Below are positions 44,941 to 54,271 of a stretch of DNA of 64,000 bases, one piece after another (position 1 is the stretch's first letter; every line of letters starts with the position of its first letter). Below the pieces are notes generated by a model. That model saw only the letters and a list, made by a program, of their open reading frames with translations, had not been told where the DNA came from and made no database searches. The translations under genes and the position numbers were made by a program. The stretch spans positions 62,001-126,000 of the forward strand of contig JEMY01000013.1 of assembly GCA_000585075.1 (NCBI GenBank). Reading direction: 5' to 3'. Source of the stretch: Candidatus Accumulibacter regalis (GTDB lineage Bacteria > Pseudomonadota > Gammaproteobacteria > Burkholderiales > Rhodocyclaceae).

Positions 44941-45349
44941 GATTTTGTTTCTCCAGTGATTGCGGCGCTACGCCTGAGCGTGGCGGCTTGAGGGTCTGAT
45001 CGGAAAGCGCGAGGAAGTCGAGAGGGACTGGCCACAACACACGCGGCCAGCACGGAACGATCGACCGACTGTCAGGAAATGATCCGGGGCGCGACTTTCA
45101 GACGGCAGGTTCAAGAGACTCGGGATCCAGAGCCCATTCGCGATGGTAAACAATTGCCTGCAGGAAGCAAGGAAAGTCTTTCTCAGGCGACGCCGATGGC
45201 GGGATCTGCCGTGAAGTCGTACCATTGCCGCTCGAACTCGCGCAGCCCGGCGCGCGAACCGGGATCGCTCCGTCGCCAACGCCGACCCGCTGCGACCAAA
45301 TCCGGTACCGTCGGTGGCGACAAACGATCTCCAAGAAGAAGGGAACACC
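44941..45349. other. Divergent intergenic region, no gene recognised
   Basis: 409 bases between the NYN gene and the patatin-like gene. It should hold both promoters; no consensus boxes, RNA gene or repeat stood out. Several overlapping open frames here look like chance products of high G+C. Confidence 0.4.
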
Positions 45350-46216
45350 ATGATGCGTCAGCTGCTGCTTATTGTTGCCCTTGCCACGCTCGCCGTCAGC
45401 GGCTGCGCGAGCAAGCCCACGGTCCAGACCACCGGCAAGCCGGTCAAGCTGGCCCTGGCGCTTGGCGGCGGTGCGGCGCGCGGTTTTGCCCACGTCGGCG
45501 TGATCAAGGCCCTGGAAAGCCAGGGTATCGTGCCGGATATCGTCGTCGGCACCAGCGCCGGCGCCGTCGTCGGCGCGCTCTACGCTGCCGGCAACGGCGG
45601 TTTCGAACTGCAGAAGCTCGCACACCGCCTCGACGAAACGAAAATCAGCGACTGGTCGCTGCCCGACCGCGGCGTGCTGAAGGGAGATTCCTTGCAGCAG
45701 TTCATCAATGACGCGGTCGGCCAGCGTCCGCTGGAGGCCCTGAACAAGCCTTTCGGGGCGGTCGCCACCGACCTGCGCAACGGCGACAGCGTCGTCTTTC
45801 GCACCGGCAACACGGGCATGGCGGTACGTGCTTCGGCGACCGTCCCCGGAATCTTCCAGCCGGTACGCATCAACGGCCGGGAATACGTCGATGGCGGTCT
45901 GAGCAGCCTGATTCCGGTGCGCGCGGCGCGCGAAATGGGCGCCGACGTGGTCATCGCCGTCGACATCTCGGCGCGCCCCGGTAACCAGCCGGTACGCAGC
46001 ACCTTCGACATTCTCATGCAGACTTTCACCATCATGGGCCAGAGCCTCGCCCGCTACGAGCTCCAGGAGGCCGACGTGGTGATTCGTCCACAAGTCGGCG
46101 CCGTCGGCTCGACCGAGTTCCAGGCGCGCCACGACGCCATCCTGGAAGGCGAAAAAGCGGCGCAGGCGGCACTGCCGAAGATTCGCGAAGCGTTGAAGAA
46201 AGCGGGCCGCAGCTGA
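45350..46216 (+). CDS. Patatin-like phospholipase lipoprotein (RssA/NTE family)
   Basis: 288 residues. A lipoprotein signal (QLLLIVALATLAVSGC) is followed by the patatin fold: LALGGGAARGFAHVGVI (oxyanion hole), VVGTSAGAVVGALYAAG (nucleophile Ser in GTSAG) and VDGGLSSLIPV (catalytic Asp in DGG). The dyad is intact, so it should be an active serine lipase or esterase anchored at the envelope. AAGGGA lies upstream of the double ATG at 45350. The protein is smaller than RssA homologues with a beta-barrel. It is convergent with the ABC-F gene. Confidence 0.9.
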   Translation: MMRQLLLIVALATLAVSGCASKPTVQTTGKPVKLALALGGGAARGFAHVGVIKALESQGIVPDIVVGTSAGAVVGALYAAGNGGFELQKLAHRLDETKISDWSLPDRGVLKGDSLQQFINDAVGQRPLEALNKPFGAVATDLRNGDSVVFRTGNTGMAVRASATVPGIFQPVRINGREYVDGGLSSLIPVRAAREMGADVVIAVDISARPGNQPVRSTFDILMQTFTIMGQSLARYELQEADVVIRPQVGAVGSTEFQARHDAILEGEKAAQAALPKIREALKKAGRS

Positions 46217-46239
46217 GCCTCTCGACGAACCGCCCAGCC

Positions 46240-48162
46240 CTACCCTTCTAGCGCCTCCCAGCGTTCGAGCAAGCGCAGCAGCTGATCGTCGATTTCGCTC
46301 AGCCGAGCGGCCAGCCGCTGTGCTTCGTCGGGCTGTTCCCGGTAGAGGTCAGCGTCGGCCAGGCGTTCGCCGACGGCCTTCTGCTCGTTTTCCAGCGCGC
46401 TGATCCGCTGCGGCAACTCCTCCAGTTCGCGCGCTTCCTTCCACGACAGCTTGCTGCCGCCCGGTTTTTGAGCAGCCGCCCTGGCGCTGGCTACGGTCTC
46501 GGCCGCGCGCGCGTCGCTGCGCTTGCCGCTGCTCGCCGCCAGCGCCTCGTCACGCAACCACGCCGCCTGATAGTCGGCCCAGTCCTGATAGCCACCGGCG
46601 TACTCGCGCCAGACACCGTCGCCGTCCGAGGCGATGGTCTGGGTCACCACGTTGTCGATGAACGCCCGGTCGTGGCTGACCAGGAACAGCGTGCCGCTGT
46701 ACTCCTGCAGCAACTCCTCGAGGAGTTCCAGCGTCTCGATGTCGAGGTCGTTGGTCGGCTCGTCGAGCACCAGGACGTTCGCCGGCCGCGCAAAAAGCCG
46801 TGCCAGCAGCAGGCGGTTGCGTTCGCCACCGGACAGCGAGCTGACCAGCGAACGCGCGCGCTGTGGCGCAAAGAGGAAATCGCCGAGGTAGCTGATCACG
46901 TGCTTCCGCTGGTTGCCGATCTCGACGAAGTCCGAGCCCGGCGAGATCACGTCGATCAGGGTTGCCTCGTCGTCGAGCGCGCTGCGGAACTGGTCGAAGT
47001 AGGCCACCTCCACCTTCGTCCCCAGGTACACCTTGCCCTGGTCGGGTGCCAGCTCGCCGAGAATCAGGCGCAACAGGGTCGTCTTGCCGGCGCCGTTCGG
47101 GCCGATGACGCCGATCTTGTCGCCACGCTGCAGGCGACACGAGAAATCCCGCACCACCGCCTTCTCGCCGTAGCTCTTGCTGACGTGCTCGAGCGCCGCC
47201 ACCAGCTTGCCGCTCTTCACCCCTGCATCGAGCGCCAACTCGACCTTGCCCTGGCGCTCGCGTCTCGCCGCCCGGTCACGCCGCAGCTGTTCCAGTCGCA
47301 ACACACGTCCCTCGTTGCGCGTGCGCCGAGCCTTGATGCCCTGGCGAATCCAGACTTCCTCCTGGGCCAGGAATTTGTCCGAGCGGGCATTATTCACCGC
47401 CTCGTCGTGCAGCATTGCTTCCTTGCGCGACTGGTACTCGCTGAAGCTGCCCGGACAGGAAAGCAGGCGGCCACGGTCGAGTTCGACGATACGCGTCGCC
47501 ACGCGCTCGAGAAAGCGGCGATCGTGAGTGATGAAGGCCAGCGTCACCCCCGACGAGACGAGCATTTCCTCCAGCCACTCGATGGCGCCGATGTCCAGGT
47601 GGTTGGTCGGCTCGTCGAGCAGCAACAGCTCAGGCGAAACGGCGAGCGCCTGGGCCAGCGCCAGGCGCTTCTTCTGGCCGCCGGAAAGTGTTCCCACCAG
47701 CGCGTCGGCGTCGAGCGAAAAGCGCTGGATGACGCGCTCGGCCTGCGCCTCGAACGACCAGGCATCGCGTGCTTCGAGCTCCGTCTGCAGGACCTGCATG
47801 CGCTCAAGCAGCGCGTCGTGATCGGCATCGGCTTCACCCAGTGCGTGCGATACCGCGTGGTACTCGGCGAGCAGCGCCGACAGATCACCCATGCCGGCAA
47901 CCACCGCCTCGAAAACCGTCAACGCTGCGTCAAACGGTGGTTCCTGTGGAACGTAACCGACGCGCAGACCCGGCTGCCGCCACACCGTCCCGTCGTCAAG
48001 AGCGCCGGTGCCCGCCAGCGCGCAGAGCAGCGAGGACTTTCCGGTGCCGTTGCGACCGATCAGCGCCACCCGTTCGCCAGGGTCGAGCTGGAATTCGGCG
48101 TGATCGAGAAGCGGCACGTGGCCAAAGGCAAGCGAGGCGTCGGAGAGGATCAGGTACGGCAT
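46240..48162 (-). CDS. uup: ABC-F family ATPase Uup
   Basis: 640 residues, two ABC modules with no membrane segments. Module 1: ALIGRNGTGKSSLLCALAGT, LSGGQKKRLALAQAL, LLLDEPTNHLDIGAIEWLEE. A linker with KARRTRNEGRVLRLEQLRRD follows. Module 2: GVIGPNGAGKTTLLRLILGE, SLSGGERNRLLLARLFARP, VLVLDEPTNDLDIETLELLE. The C-terminal coiled coil (about the last 75 residues: ALENEQKAVGERLADADLYR) is the Uup DNA-binding-type tail. ABC-F proteins act on ribosomes; Uup also affects transposon excision and branched DNA in E. coli. Start ATG 48162 (MPYLILSDASLAFG); the upstream extension lacks support. Confidence 0.92.
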   Translation of the reverse strand: MPYLILSDASLAFGHVPLLDHAEFQLDPGERVALIGRNGTGKSSLLCALAGTGALDDGTVWRQPGLRVGYVPQEPPFDAALTVFEAVVAGMGDLSALLAEYHAVSHALGEADADHDALLERMQVLQTELEARDAWSFEAQAERVIQRFSLDADALVGTLSGGQKKRLALAQALAVSPELLLLDEPTNHLDIGAIEWLEEMLVSSGVTLAFITHDRRFLERVATRIVELDRGRLLSCPGSFSEYQSRKEAMLHDEAVNNARSDKFLAQEEVWIRQGIKARRTRNEGRVLRLEQLRRDRAARRERQGKVELALDAGVKSGKLVAALEHVSKSYGEKAVVRDFSCRLQRGDKIGVIGPNGAGKTTLLRLILGELAPDQGKVYLGTKVEVAYFDQFRSALDDEATLIDVISPGSDFVEIGNQRKHVISYLGDFLFAPQRARSLVSSLSGGERNRLLLARLFARPANVLVLDEPTNDLDIETLELLEELLQEYSGTLFLVSHDRAFIDNVVTQTIASDGDGVWREYAGGYQDWADYQAAWLRDEALAASSGKRSDARAAETVASARAAAQKPGGSKLSWKEARELEELPQRISALENEQKAVGERLADADLYREQPDEAQRLAARLSEIDDQLLRLLERWEALEG

Positions 48163-48415
48163 GAGGGCGGATAGCTTTCCTGTGGGGGGTGCTGCGCAAA
48201 AAAACGCGCGCTGGCCGGAGCCGAGAACCCGGTGACCATCGGGAGCGCACGGCAAGAGCGCGCGATTTTACTCCGATGCGTGCCCGGGCAGGTCCGAATC
48301 GGGCCACGGCGGTGCACGCGGGTCGCGCACCACGACGCGCCGGGCTCGCGCATCCGCCTTCGAATCCGCAGTCGAATTGGCGAAATCAAAGGCAGCGGCT
48401 ACAATAGCCGCCCCT

Positions 48416-48490
48416 CTCCTCGTAGCACAATGGATAGTGCACGCGCCTCCTAAGCGTGGGATACAGGTTCGATTCCTGTCGAGGGGACCA
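48416..48490 (+). tRNA. tRNA-Arg (anticodon CCU)
   Basis: A complete cloverleaf is visible. The acceptor stem CTCCTCG pairs with CGAGGGG (one U-G pair). The D-arm is GCAC/GTGC, and the anticodon stem CGCGC/GCGTG encloses CTCCTAA with anticodon CCT. The T-arm is ACAGG-TTCGATT-CCTGT, then discriminator A and encoded CCA (48488-48490). A TACAATAG at 48400-48407 fits a -10 box just upstream. The 3' end borders an IS3 remnant. Confidence 0.95.
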
Positions 48491-48599
48491 ATCAAGCCTC
48501 TGGCGCCCTCTAAACAAGTTCAATAACCTTGGTAAATTCCAGACGTCCGGCAGCTTTCGAGGCTCAAATCTCTAAGCGCGTCTATTGCAGCAGGCGTTG

Positions 48600-49282
48600 A
48601 TTGGAGGTCAATGACCCATCCGGCGGCACGGTCCAAAAAGCTGATGCGAATCCACGGCCCACGACCTGCCTGGAAACGAAAGTTCATCCACACCACCGAT
48701 AGTCGCTATACCCTGCCGATCGCCAACAACCTGCTCAACAGGCAGTTCGACCCGGCCAAGGGCGAATACCGCTTGGGTCTCCGACATCACCTACATCCGC
48801 ACGGGGAGCGGCTGGTTGCACTTGGCCGCCGTGATGGACCTGTTCTCGCGCAAGATCGTGGGCTGGGCGACGGCCCCAAACATGCCTGCCGAACTGGTCT
48901 GCGCGGCATTGCAGATGGCCATCACCCAGCCGCAACCTCCGGGGGGTTTGCTGGTGCATTCGGATCGCGGCAGCCAGTACGCCAGCGACGCCCACCGCGC
49001 CTTGGCGACCCGGCACCATTTGCAAGCCAGCATGAGCCGCAAGGCCAATTGCTGGGACAACGCCGTCATGGAGCGCTTCTTCCTGGATCTCAAGATGGAG
49101 CGCGTCTGGCCGAACAACTATGCCAACCATGCCGAGGCTACTCGCGAGGTGACCGACTACATCGTCGGCTTCTACAACAGCGCCCGCCTGCACTCAAAAC
49201 TCGGTTACCTGCCGCCGAATGTCTATGAACAGCAAATGGCAGAAAGACGACCCATCCCGGTGTCCGAAATAACTTGACCCCT
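48600..49282 (+). mobile_element. Degenerate IS3-family insertion downstream of tRNA-Arg
   Basis: A truncated insertion sequence: the 3' two-thirds of a DDE transposase with no orfA and a damaged 5' end. The right end probably lies near TTGACCCC (49274-49281), a sequence often close to IS3-family ends; the left end is not recognisable. It lies about 110 bp after a tRNA gene and 50 bp before fadD. Confidence 0.65.
48611..49277 (+). pseudogene. IS3-family transposase OrfB, frameshifted and 5'-truncated
   Basis: The first part (KRKFIHTTDSRYTLPIANNL, LNRQFDPAK) reads in one frame and the rest (WVSDITYIRTGSGWLHLAAV, MDLFSRKIVGWA) in another, so one base has been gained near 48760-48775. The DDE residues are still present: Asp in SDITYI, Asp in HSDRGSQYASD, Glu in DNAVMERFFLDLK. 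The C-terminus YNSARLHSKLGYLPPNVYE is intact. Without orfA and with a frameshift the element is dead. An ATG at 48816 would give a 153-residue C-terminal fragment. Confidence 0.88.
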
Positions 49283-49333
49283 ACAGGTATCGACACCGAA
49301 TCGATGATCTCTATACCCACAGGCGACCCGACC

Positions 49334-51022
49334 ATGAGCGAAAAAGTCTGGCTTGACAGCTATCCGGCAAATATTCCCGCAGAAATTGCCAGCTCACCTT
49401 TTTCATCGTTACCCGAACTGATCGATAACACGGTTCGCAAATTCGCCGACAAGCCGGCTTTCAGCAACCTCGGCCAGACACTGACCTTCAGCGAACTGGA
49501 TCGCCTGTCGCGCGATTTTGCTGTGTTTCTGCAAGGACTCCCCGGCGTCTCGCAAGGCGATCGCGTGGCCATCATGTTGCCCAACCTTCTGCAATATCCG
49601 GTGGCGCTTTTCGGCATCCTTCGCGCCGGCATGACCGTGGTCAACGTCAATCCGCTGTACACCGCACGCGAACTGCGAGTCCAGTTGAAGGATTCAGGCG
49701 CCAAAGCGATTGTCGTCGTCGAAAACTTTGCACGGACGCTGCAGGAAGCTTTGCCCGGCCTGGGGGTCGAGCACGTGATCACGACGCAAATCGGCGACCT
49801 GTTGCCGGCGCCAAAACGCTGGCTCGTAAACTTCGCCATCAAATATGTGAAGAAAATGGTGCCCGGCTGGCGGATCGACAAGGCCTGCTCCTTCAACCGG
49901 GCGCTCGCCGATGGGGCCAAGTCGGAACTTTCGCCCGTGAAGATCGGCCCGGAGGACCTCGCCTTCCTGCAATACACCGGCGGCACCACCGGCATCGCGA
50001 AGGGGGCAATGCTCACCCACGGCAACCTGCTGGCCAATCTGGAGCAGGTCAGCCTGTGGATCTCGGCGAGCTTCAAGGAAGGCCGCGAGATTGCCATTGC
50101 CCCCTTGCCGATGTACCACATCTTCTGTCTCACCTCGACGCTGGGTTTCATGAAGTGGGGAAGCCTGATCGTCTTGATCGCCAATCCGCGTGATCTCCCG
50201 GGCCTGGTCAAGGAACTCGGGCGATGGAAGTTCAGCGTCCTGACCGGCGTCAACACGCTGTTCAATGCGCTGCTGAATACATCCGGTTTCGACAAGCTCG
50301 ATTTTTCCGCGCTGAAAGTGGTGGTCGGCGGCGGCGCCGCGGTGCAGGAAAGCGTCGCCAAACGTTGGCAGGAGGTGACCGGCACCCACCTTACCGAAGC
50401 CTATGGCCTGACGGAAACCTCACCGGGTGTTTGCTGCACACCGCTTGGCGACCCCTGGAACGGCACCATTGGTCTTCCGGTCACTTCGACCGAAGTCAGC
50501 ATCCGCGACGAAGACTTCAAGAAGTTGCCGCTGTGGAATGGCGAAGGCGATATCGCTCGACACACCGGCGAAATCTGCGTTCGTGGCCCGCAAGTGATGC
50601 GCGGCTACTGGAACAAGCCGGAGGAAACCGCAAAGGTCATCCACGACGGCTGGCTCAAGACGGGTGATGTTGGCCACATGAACGTCCGCGGCTACATCAC
50701 CCTCACGGACCGCAAGAAAGACATGATTCTGGTGTCCGGCTTCAACGTTTATCCCAACGAGATCGAGAACATCGTGATGATGCATCCGGGGGTCGAGGAA
50801 TGCGCCGTCATCGGCGTGCCCGATGAAAAATCCGGCGAGGCGGTCAAACTGGTCATCGTCAGGAAAGACTCCAAGCTGAGCAAAGGCGACGTCGTCAAGT
50901 ACTGCGACACGCAATTGACCGGTTACAAGCGCCCACGCCATATCGAGTTCCGCGACAGCTTGCCGAAGACACCCATCGGCAAGATCCTGCGTCGTGAACT
51001 GAGGGACGAACCGGCTGACTAG
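49334..51022 (+). CDS. fadD: Long-chain acyl-CoA synthetase
   Basis: 562 residues of the AMP-forming ligase superfamily. FLQYTGGTTGIAKGAMLTHG is the P-loop, AYGLTETSPGVCCTPLG the A5 motif, GWLKTGDVGHMNVRGYITL the A7 motif, DRKKDMILVSGFNVYPNEIE the FadD signature and A8, and PKTPIGKILRRELRD the C-terminal catalytic Lys. It activates fatty acids for beta-oxidation or lipid synthesis. Start ATG 49334 is chosen by homology (MSEKVWLDSYPANIPAEI). The IS remnant ends about 50 bp upstream, so the native promoter may have been replaced or displaced. Confidence 0.95.
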   Translation: MSEKVWLDSYPANIPAEIASSPFSSLPELIDNTVRKFADKPAFSNLGQTLTFSELDRLSRDFAVFLQGLPGVSQGDRVAIMLPNLLQYPVALFGILRAGMTVVNVNPLYTARELRVQLKDSGAKAIVVVENFARTLQEALPGLGVEHVITTQIGDLLPAPKRWLVNFAIKYVKKMVPGWRIDKACSFNRALADGAKSELSPVKIGPEDLAFLQYTGGTTGIAKGAMLTHGNLLANLEQVSLWISASFKEGREIAIAPLPMYHIFCLTSTLGFMKWGSLIVLIANPRDLPGLVKELGRWKFSVLTGVNTLFNALLNTSGFDKLDFSALKVVVGGGAAVQESVAKRWQEVTGTHLTEAYGLTETSPGVCCTPLGDPWNGTIGLPVTSTEVSIRDEDFKKLPLWNGEGDIARHTGEICVRGPQVMRGYWNKPEETAKVIHDGWLKTGDVGHMNVRGYITLTDRKKDMILVSGFNVYPNEIENIVMMHPGVEECAVIGVPDEKSGEAVKLVIVRKDSKLSKGDVVKYCDTQLTGYKRPRHIEFRDSLPKTPIGKILRRELRDEPAD

Positions 51023-51165
51023 TCAGAGAACTTCCACTCGCAAGCGACTATCGCGAAGTACCTCGGTCGGGGTTTTCTAACGGCAGGACTAACCGAGATC
51101 AGTGCACTGGGGGATGAGCGCATGGACTGATGCTCGGCGAGGCTCAGCAGCAATGCCTTTTTGTC

Positions 51166-51681
51166 CTATTGTGCGGTCTTTTTCGTTTCGTGGGGTGATT
51201 CACTCTTCAGCGTGGCAAGCGCCTCTTGCGCTTTGAGCGCTCCTCCTCCCGCCCGATCCCAGTAAGCGTCGACACCGATGTGTTCGACGAGAAAGTCGAT
51301 GAACACCGGAACCTTGCTCGGCAGGTGTCGCGTCGGCAGGTACACGGCGTATGCGTAGCGGTCGACCGGAATGTAGTCGGAGAGTACGGCCAGCAGCCTC
51401 CCTTCCTGCAAATCCTTGCCGATGACGAAGGTCGGCAGCAGTCCGAGGCCGAGGCCGCCGAGCACGGCCTGCGACAGCGCCTCGACGAACGGAGTCGCCG
51501 CCTGGCAATGCGGGCAGTTCCGGGTCCAGAAAAAGTACAAATGCACCTGCCGTTCGCCAGCGGCGTCGTGGTCAATCCACAGCGACGCATCGGCAGTAAC
51601 TGGCGAGCAATAGACAGCGGCGACAGTGAGCAGGCAGATCAGGCGCAAGACCCGAAGCAAGCCGGTGAGTCGTGTTCTCAT
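51166..51681 (-). CDS. Chimeric protein: secreted thioredoxin-like N-half joined to LysR effector-domain C-half
   Basis: 171 residues made of two unrelated families. Residues 1-70 are a signal peptide (LLRVLRLICLLTVAAVYCSP) and the first part of a thioredoxin fold, VHLYFFWTRNCPHCQAATPF, with CPHC. From about residue 72 the sequence AVLGGLGLGLLPTFVIGKDL, QEGRLLAVLSDYIPVD, YAYAVYLPTRHLPSKVPVFI and DFLVEHIG is the C-terminal end of a LysR substrate-binding domain. The join falls in VEALSQAVLGG. An in-frame deletion between a thioredoxin gene and a LysR gene explains it. The frame is open and AAGG precedes the ATG, but neither fold is complete, so a normal function is unlikely. Confidence 0.8.
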   Translation of the reverse strand: MRTRLTGLLRVLRLICLLTVAAVYCSPVTADASLWIDHDAAGERQVHLYFFWTRNCPHCQAATPFVEALSQAVLGGLGLGLLPTFVIGKDLQEGRLLAVLSDYIPVDRYAYAVYLPTRHLPSKVPVFIDFLVEHIGVDAYWDRAGGGALKAQEALATLKSESPHETKKTAQ

Positions 51682-52134
51682 CGCGTACCTTGCCGATAGT
51701 GAGCCGGCCTTGCTGGCTGGCTGAATGCCGCCTCGTCGTGTTTGGAGCTTCGACAGGCACGGCGGAAGCTTTCAGACTGCGCCTGTCATTCGCGTCCGGC
51801 CCAGTCCCTTTCTTCGCTCTTTCTTCTCTGGCGCTGGTCGATGCAGTGCCAGGGCCATCAAGGCAGTCTTGAAGAACTGCAGACGTACCTCCGTGGAAAG
51901 CGGGTGGAACACTCGATCGTCGGAAATCACGACGAACGACTATCCCAAGCATGCCCGGCCGGCGACCAATCGTCGTGTGGCATCCTGTCGCATCTCAGGC
52001 CCGAAAGAGTGGGCCCGACGTTCAGGCGGTCCTGCGCTTGACGACGGGATCCTTACCCCGGCGCAATCATCGATATCACCGTGCGCAGTCACCGTGCCAG
52101 GAGTCTCGCAAGCTCCTCCCGGTTGACGGCAAGC
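51682..52134. other. Intergenic stretch, no gene recognised
   Basis: 453 bases between the chimeric gene and the MBL hydrolase gene. Overlapping short frames on both strands show no family resemblance. Given the neighbouring chimera this is probably deletion-scarred DNA. No terminator or promoter was identified. Confidence 0.4.
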
Positions 52135-53091
52135 TCAGGGGTTCGATGCACGTTCCTGTCCCAGATCCAGCACGTCGCCGTTACCCAGGAACAAATCGGT
52201 CTGTGAACCGTTTCGGGCGCTTCCCCGCTGTACCGGCAAGCCGCTGGCCAGCATCTTCTCGACGGCCGTACGGCCGGTGCAATGGTTGCAGCCGATCCTG
52301 GCGATGCCATAGCCGGCCAGGGCCTTGACGATCTCGTCGCGTTGGCTGTCCCAATCTTCCAGGGGCGACAGGTGCAGCCCGCCATAGATCGCGTGGATGT
52401 GCTCGCCACCGGCGAAGGTACGGCGCGCGTAATCCAGAAGATTGAGGACGCCGCCGTGGCCGCAGCCGGTGATCATCGTCAAACCCTGATTCTGCAGCTT
52501 GGCGTAGAGGACGTTTTCCCCGTGCACCTGTAACAGCGTGCTCATCGGGAAACTGGCCAGAGCCAGACCCGGAAGCAGCACCAGCGGTTGCTCGCTGGGC
52601 ACGGTGATCACGCTGCCGGTATGCCCCTGTTGCTGGATGAACGCCAGACCGGCGGGATGGAAGCCTTCCGGCAGGTAGATCGGAATATCCGGACAGTGCT
52701 TGAGCGTCGAGCCAATCCCCCAGAAATGATCGAAATGCTCGTGGCTGACGATCAAGGCCTCGATCTTGCCCTCCTGCAGCAGGCGGTCGATGCCCTCGTC
52801 GGCGAAGCGGCGGTCCATCCAGTCGGGGTTCCAACCGGTATCGAAAAGCAGGCGGCGCACGCTGCCATCGAGTCCCTCGGCTTCCAGCAGCGCCGAGAAG
52901 CCGGCGGCGTTCTCGGCGTGCAGTGATCCAAACGGCGGCCAGGGGATGGCGTATTGATCGGTCTGGGCACCACCGGCGGCGCGGATGTCGTCGAAGACAG
53001 TGGCCGTATCAAACCAGCCGGTTTCCGAGACACAGAGGATTCGTAGGCGCTTCAGGGCGCCAATATCAAGCTTCGGAGAAGTCGTGGCCAT
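52135..53091 (-). CDS. MBL-fold metallohydrolase (MptA/RFAP-synthase-like COG1237 type)
   Basis: 318 residues. VSHEHFDHFWGIGSTL is the metallo-beta-lactamase motif HxHxDH in the variant HEHFDH. LLFDTGWNPDWMDRRF precedes it, and ITGCGHGGVLNLLDYAR and IYGGLHL contain the later metal-binding His residues; NHCTG is near the C-terminus. This layout matches the COG1237 group, annotated as dihydropterin or ribofuranosylaminobenzene-phosphate-related hydrolases; the true substrate is unknown. It begins 5 bp after the NifX-like gene and is third in the Rieske/NifX/MBL operon. Confidence 0.85.
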   Translation of the reverse strand: MATTSPKLDIGALKRLRILCVSETGWFDTATVFDDIRAAGGAQTDQYAIPWPPFGSLHAENAAGFSALLEAEGLDGSVRRLLFDTGWNPDWMDRRFADEGIDRLLQEGKIEALIVSHEHFDHFWGIGSTLKHCPDIPIYLPEGFHPAGLAFIQQQGHTGSVITVPSEQPLVLLPGLALASFPMSTLLQVHGENVLYAKLQNQGLTMITGCGHGGVLNLLDYARRTFAGGEHIHAIYGGLHLSPLEDWDSQRDEIVKALAGYGIARIGCNHCTGRTAVEKMLASGLPVQRGSARNGSQTDLFLGNGDVLDLGQERASNP

Positions 53092-53096
53092 TGTCG

Positions 53097-53477
53097 TTAC
53101 CTCGCGCCGTGGGAGAAATGGCCGCGCTCATGGCAGTGACCGCCTCGTGGAACAGGCAAGCGTTCGAGGCGATTGCCGAGCATCGCCGATACCGCGGCAT
53201 CGGGATCCTCCTCCATCGTGACCACGGGAAGGATTCCGCTCTGCATCAGGCGTTCGAAAAGCCCCGGGCCCATGCCGCCCGTAATCAGCGTATTGATTCC
53301 GGCCAGCGGTTCGGCAAGCTGGTGGTGGCTGGCGTGCAAGCTCTGTTCGATGGAAAGCTCGACCAGGCGCTTTCCGCTCACCACGCCCTTTTCAACATCG
53401 TAGATCCAGAATTTGCGGCACTTGCCGGCGTGCTCGGTGATGGTCTTGAGGTTCTGGCTGGTGACTGCGATTTTCAT
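53097..53477 (-). CDS. NifX/NifB-like dinitrogenase cofactor-binding domain protein
   Basis: 126 residues. MKIAVTSQNLKTITEHAGKC, FWIYDVEKGVV and a LITGGMGPGLFERL loop are typical of the NifX/NafY/MTH1175 family that binds iron-sulfur or FeMo-type clusters. No nitrogenase gene is nearby. The C-terminus is His-rich (RGGHCHERGHFSHGAR), a possible metal site. Start ATG 53477 has AAAGGA upstream. Stand-alone family members often sit near sigma-54 regulators and FeS proteins, as here. Its role may be FeS or molybdenum cofactor handling for the adjacent Rieske protein (inference). Confidence 0.85.
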   Translation of the reverse strand: MKIAVTSQNLKTITEHAGKCRKFWIYDVEKGVVSGKRLVELSIEQSLHASHHQLAEPLAGINTLITGGMGPGLFERLMQSGILPVVTMEEDPDAAVSAMLGNRLERLPVPRGGHCHERGHFSHGAR

Positions 53478-53560
53478 GATTTGTCCTTTCATAGGCGTTT
53501 TGTAGCGTCATGACGAAGTGGCCGCGTGCTGTTGCGAATGCGGTGTCATTGGCGGGGAAC

Positions 53561-54181
53561 TCAGACTTGCCCGCGCGTGTCGCCACCGATCAGGAGGCGG
53601 CTGTCGCTGAGATAACTGTGGGGAGGAATCTCCAGGTTGGTCGGCGCCGGTTTGTCCTTGAAGACGCGGCCGGCAAAATCGAAGGTCGATCCGTGGCAGG
53701 GGCAGAGGAAGCCGCCGGGCCAGTCCGAGCCCAGAGCCGGGTCGCCAGCCTCGAAAGCCTTGCTCGGCGAGCAGCCGAGATGCGTGCAGATGCCCACTGC
53801 GACGAGATACTCCGGCTTGAGCGAGCGCTGGTGGTTGTGCGCGTAGTCCGGTTGTTGTGGTGCCTTCGAGCCTGGATCGGCGAGCCTCGCTTCGGCCTTC
53901 TCGAGAGAGGCGAGCATTTCCGGCGTACGGTGCAGAATCCATACCGGTTTGCCGCGCCATTCGACGACCATCATTTCACCGGGCGCAAGCGTGCCGATGT
54001 CGACTTCCACCGGCGCGCCGGCGGCCTTTGCCCGTTCGGAAGGCAGCAGGCTGGCGACGAAAGGAACGACTGCTGTCAAGGTCAGCGCGCCGCCGAGTCC
54101 GGCGGTAGCCAGCAACCATCGCCGACGAGACGGACCGTCGGTGACGACGAATGAAGCGCCTTGGCAGGCAGTTTGGTTCAT
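53561..54181 (-). CDS. Rieske iron-sulfur protein (PetA-like), stand-alone
   Basis: 206 residues. A twin-arginine-like N-terminus (SRRRWLLATAGLGGALTLTA) anchors the protein. The Rieske fold has CTHLGCSP and CPCHGSTFDFAGRVF, giving the two Cys and two His ligands of the 2Fe-2S cluster. GKPVWILHRTPEML is the PetA-type lead-in, so it resembles the ubiquinol-cytochrome c reductase Rieske subunit. No cytochrome b or c1 gene follows; instead NifX-like and MBL genes do. It may be a paralogue exchanged into the bc1 complex under particular conditions. AGGGAAA lies before the ATG. A sigma-54 promoter is at 54272-54288. Confidence 0.88.
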   Translation of the reverse strand: MNQTACQGASFVVTDGPSRRRWLLATAGLGGALTLTAVVPFVASLLPSERAKAAGAPVEVDIGTLAPGEMMVVEWRGKPVWILHRTPEMLASLEKAEARLADPGSKAPQQPDYAHNHQRSLKPEYLVAVGICTHLGCSPSKAFEAGDPALGSDWPGGFLCPCHGSTFDFAGRVFKDKPAPTNLEIPPHSYLSDSRLLIGGDTRGQV

Positions 54182-54271
54182 GTTGATTTCCCTGGTAGGT
54201 GGTCTATTCGCGATCGCCGGTCTCGCTGATTTTTTCAACCGACTCAAAAGAGCCAATATCAGCAAATACTA

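Noticed and set aside
46468-48174. Long plus-strand frame opposite the ABC-F gene
   Set aside because: Composition is that of an antisense frame, while the minus strand has all ABC-F motifs.
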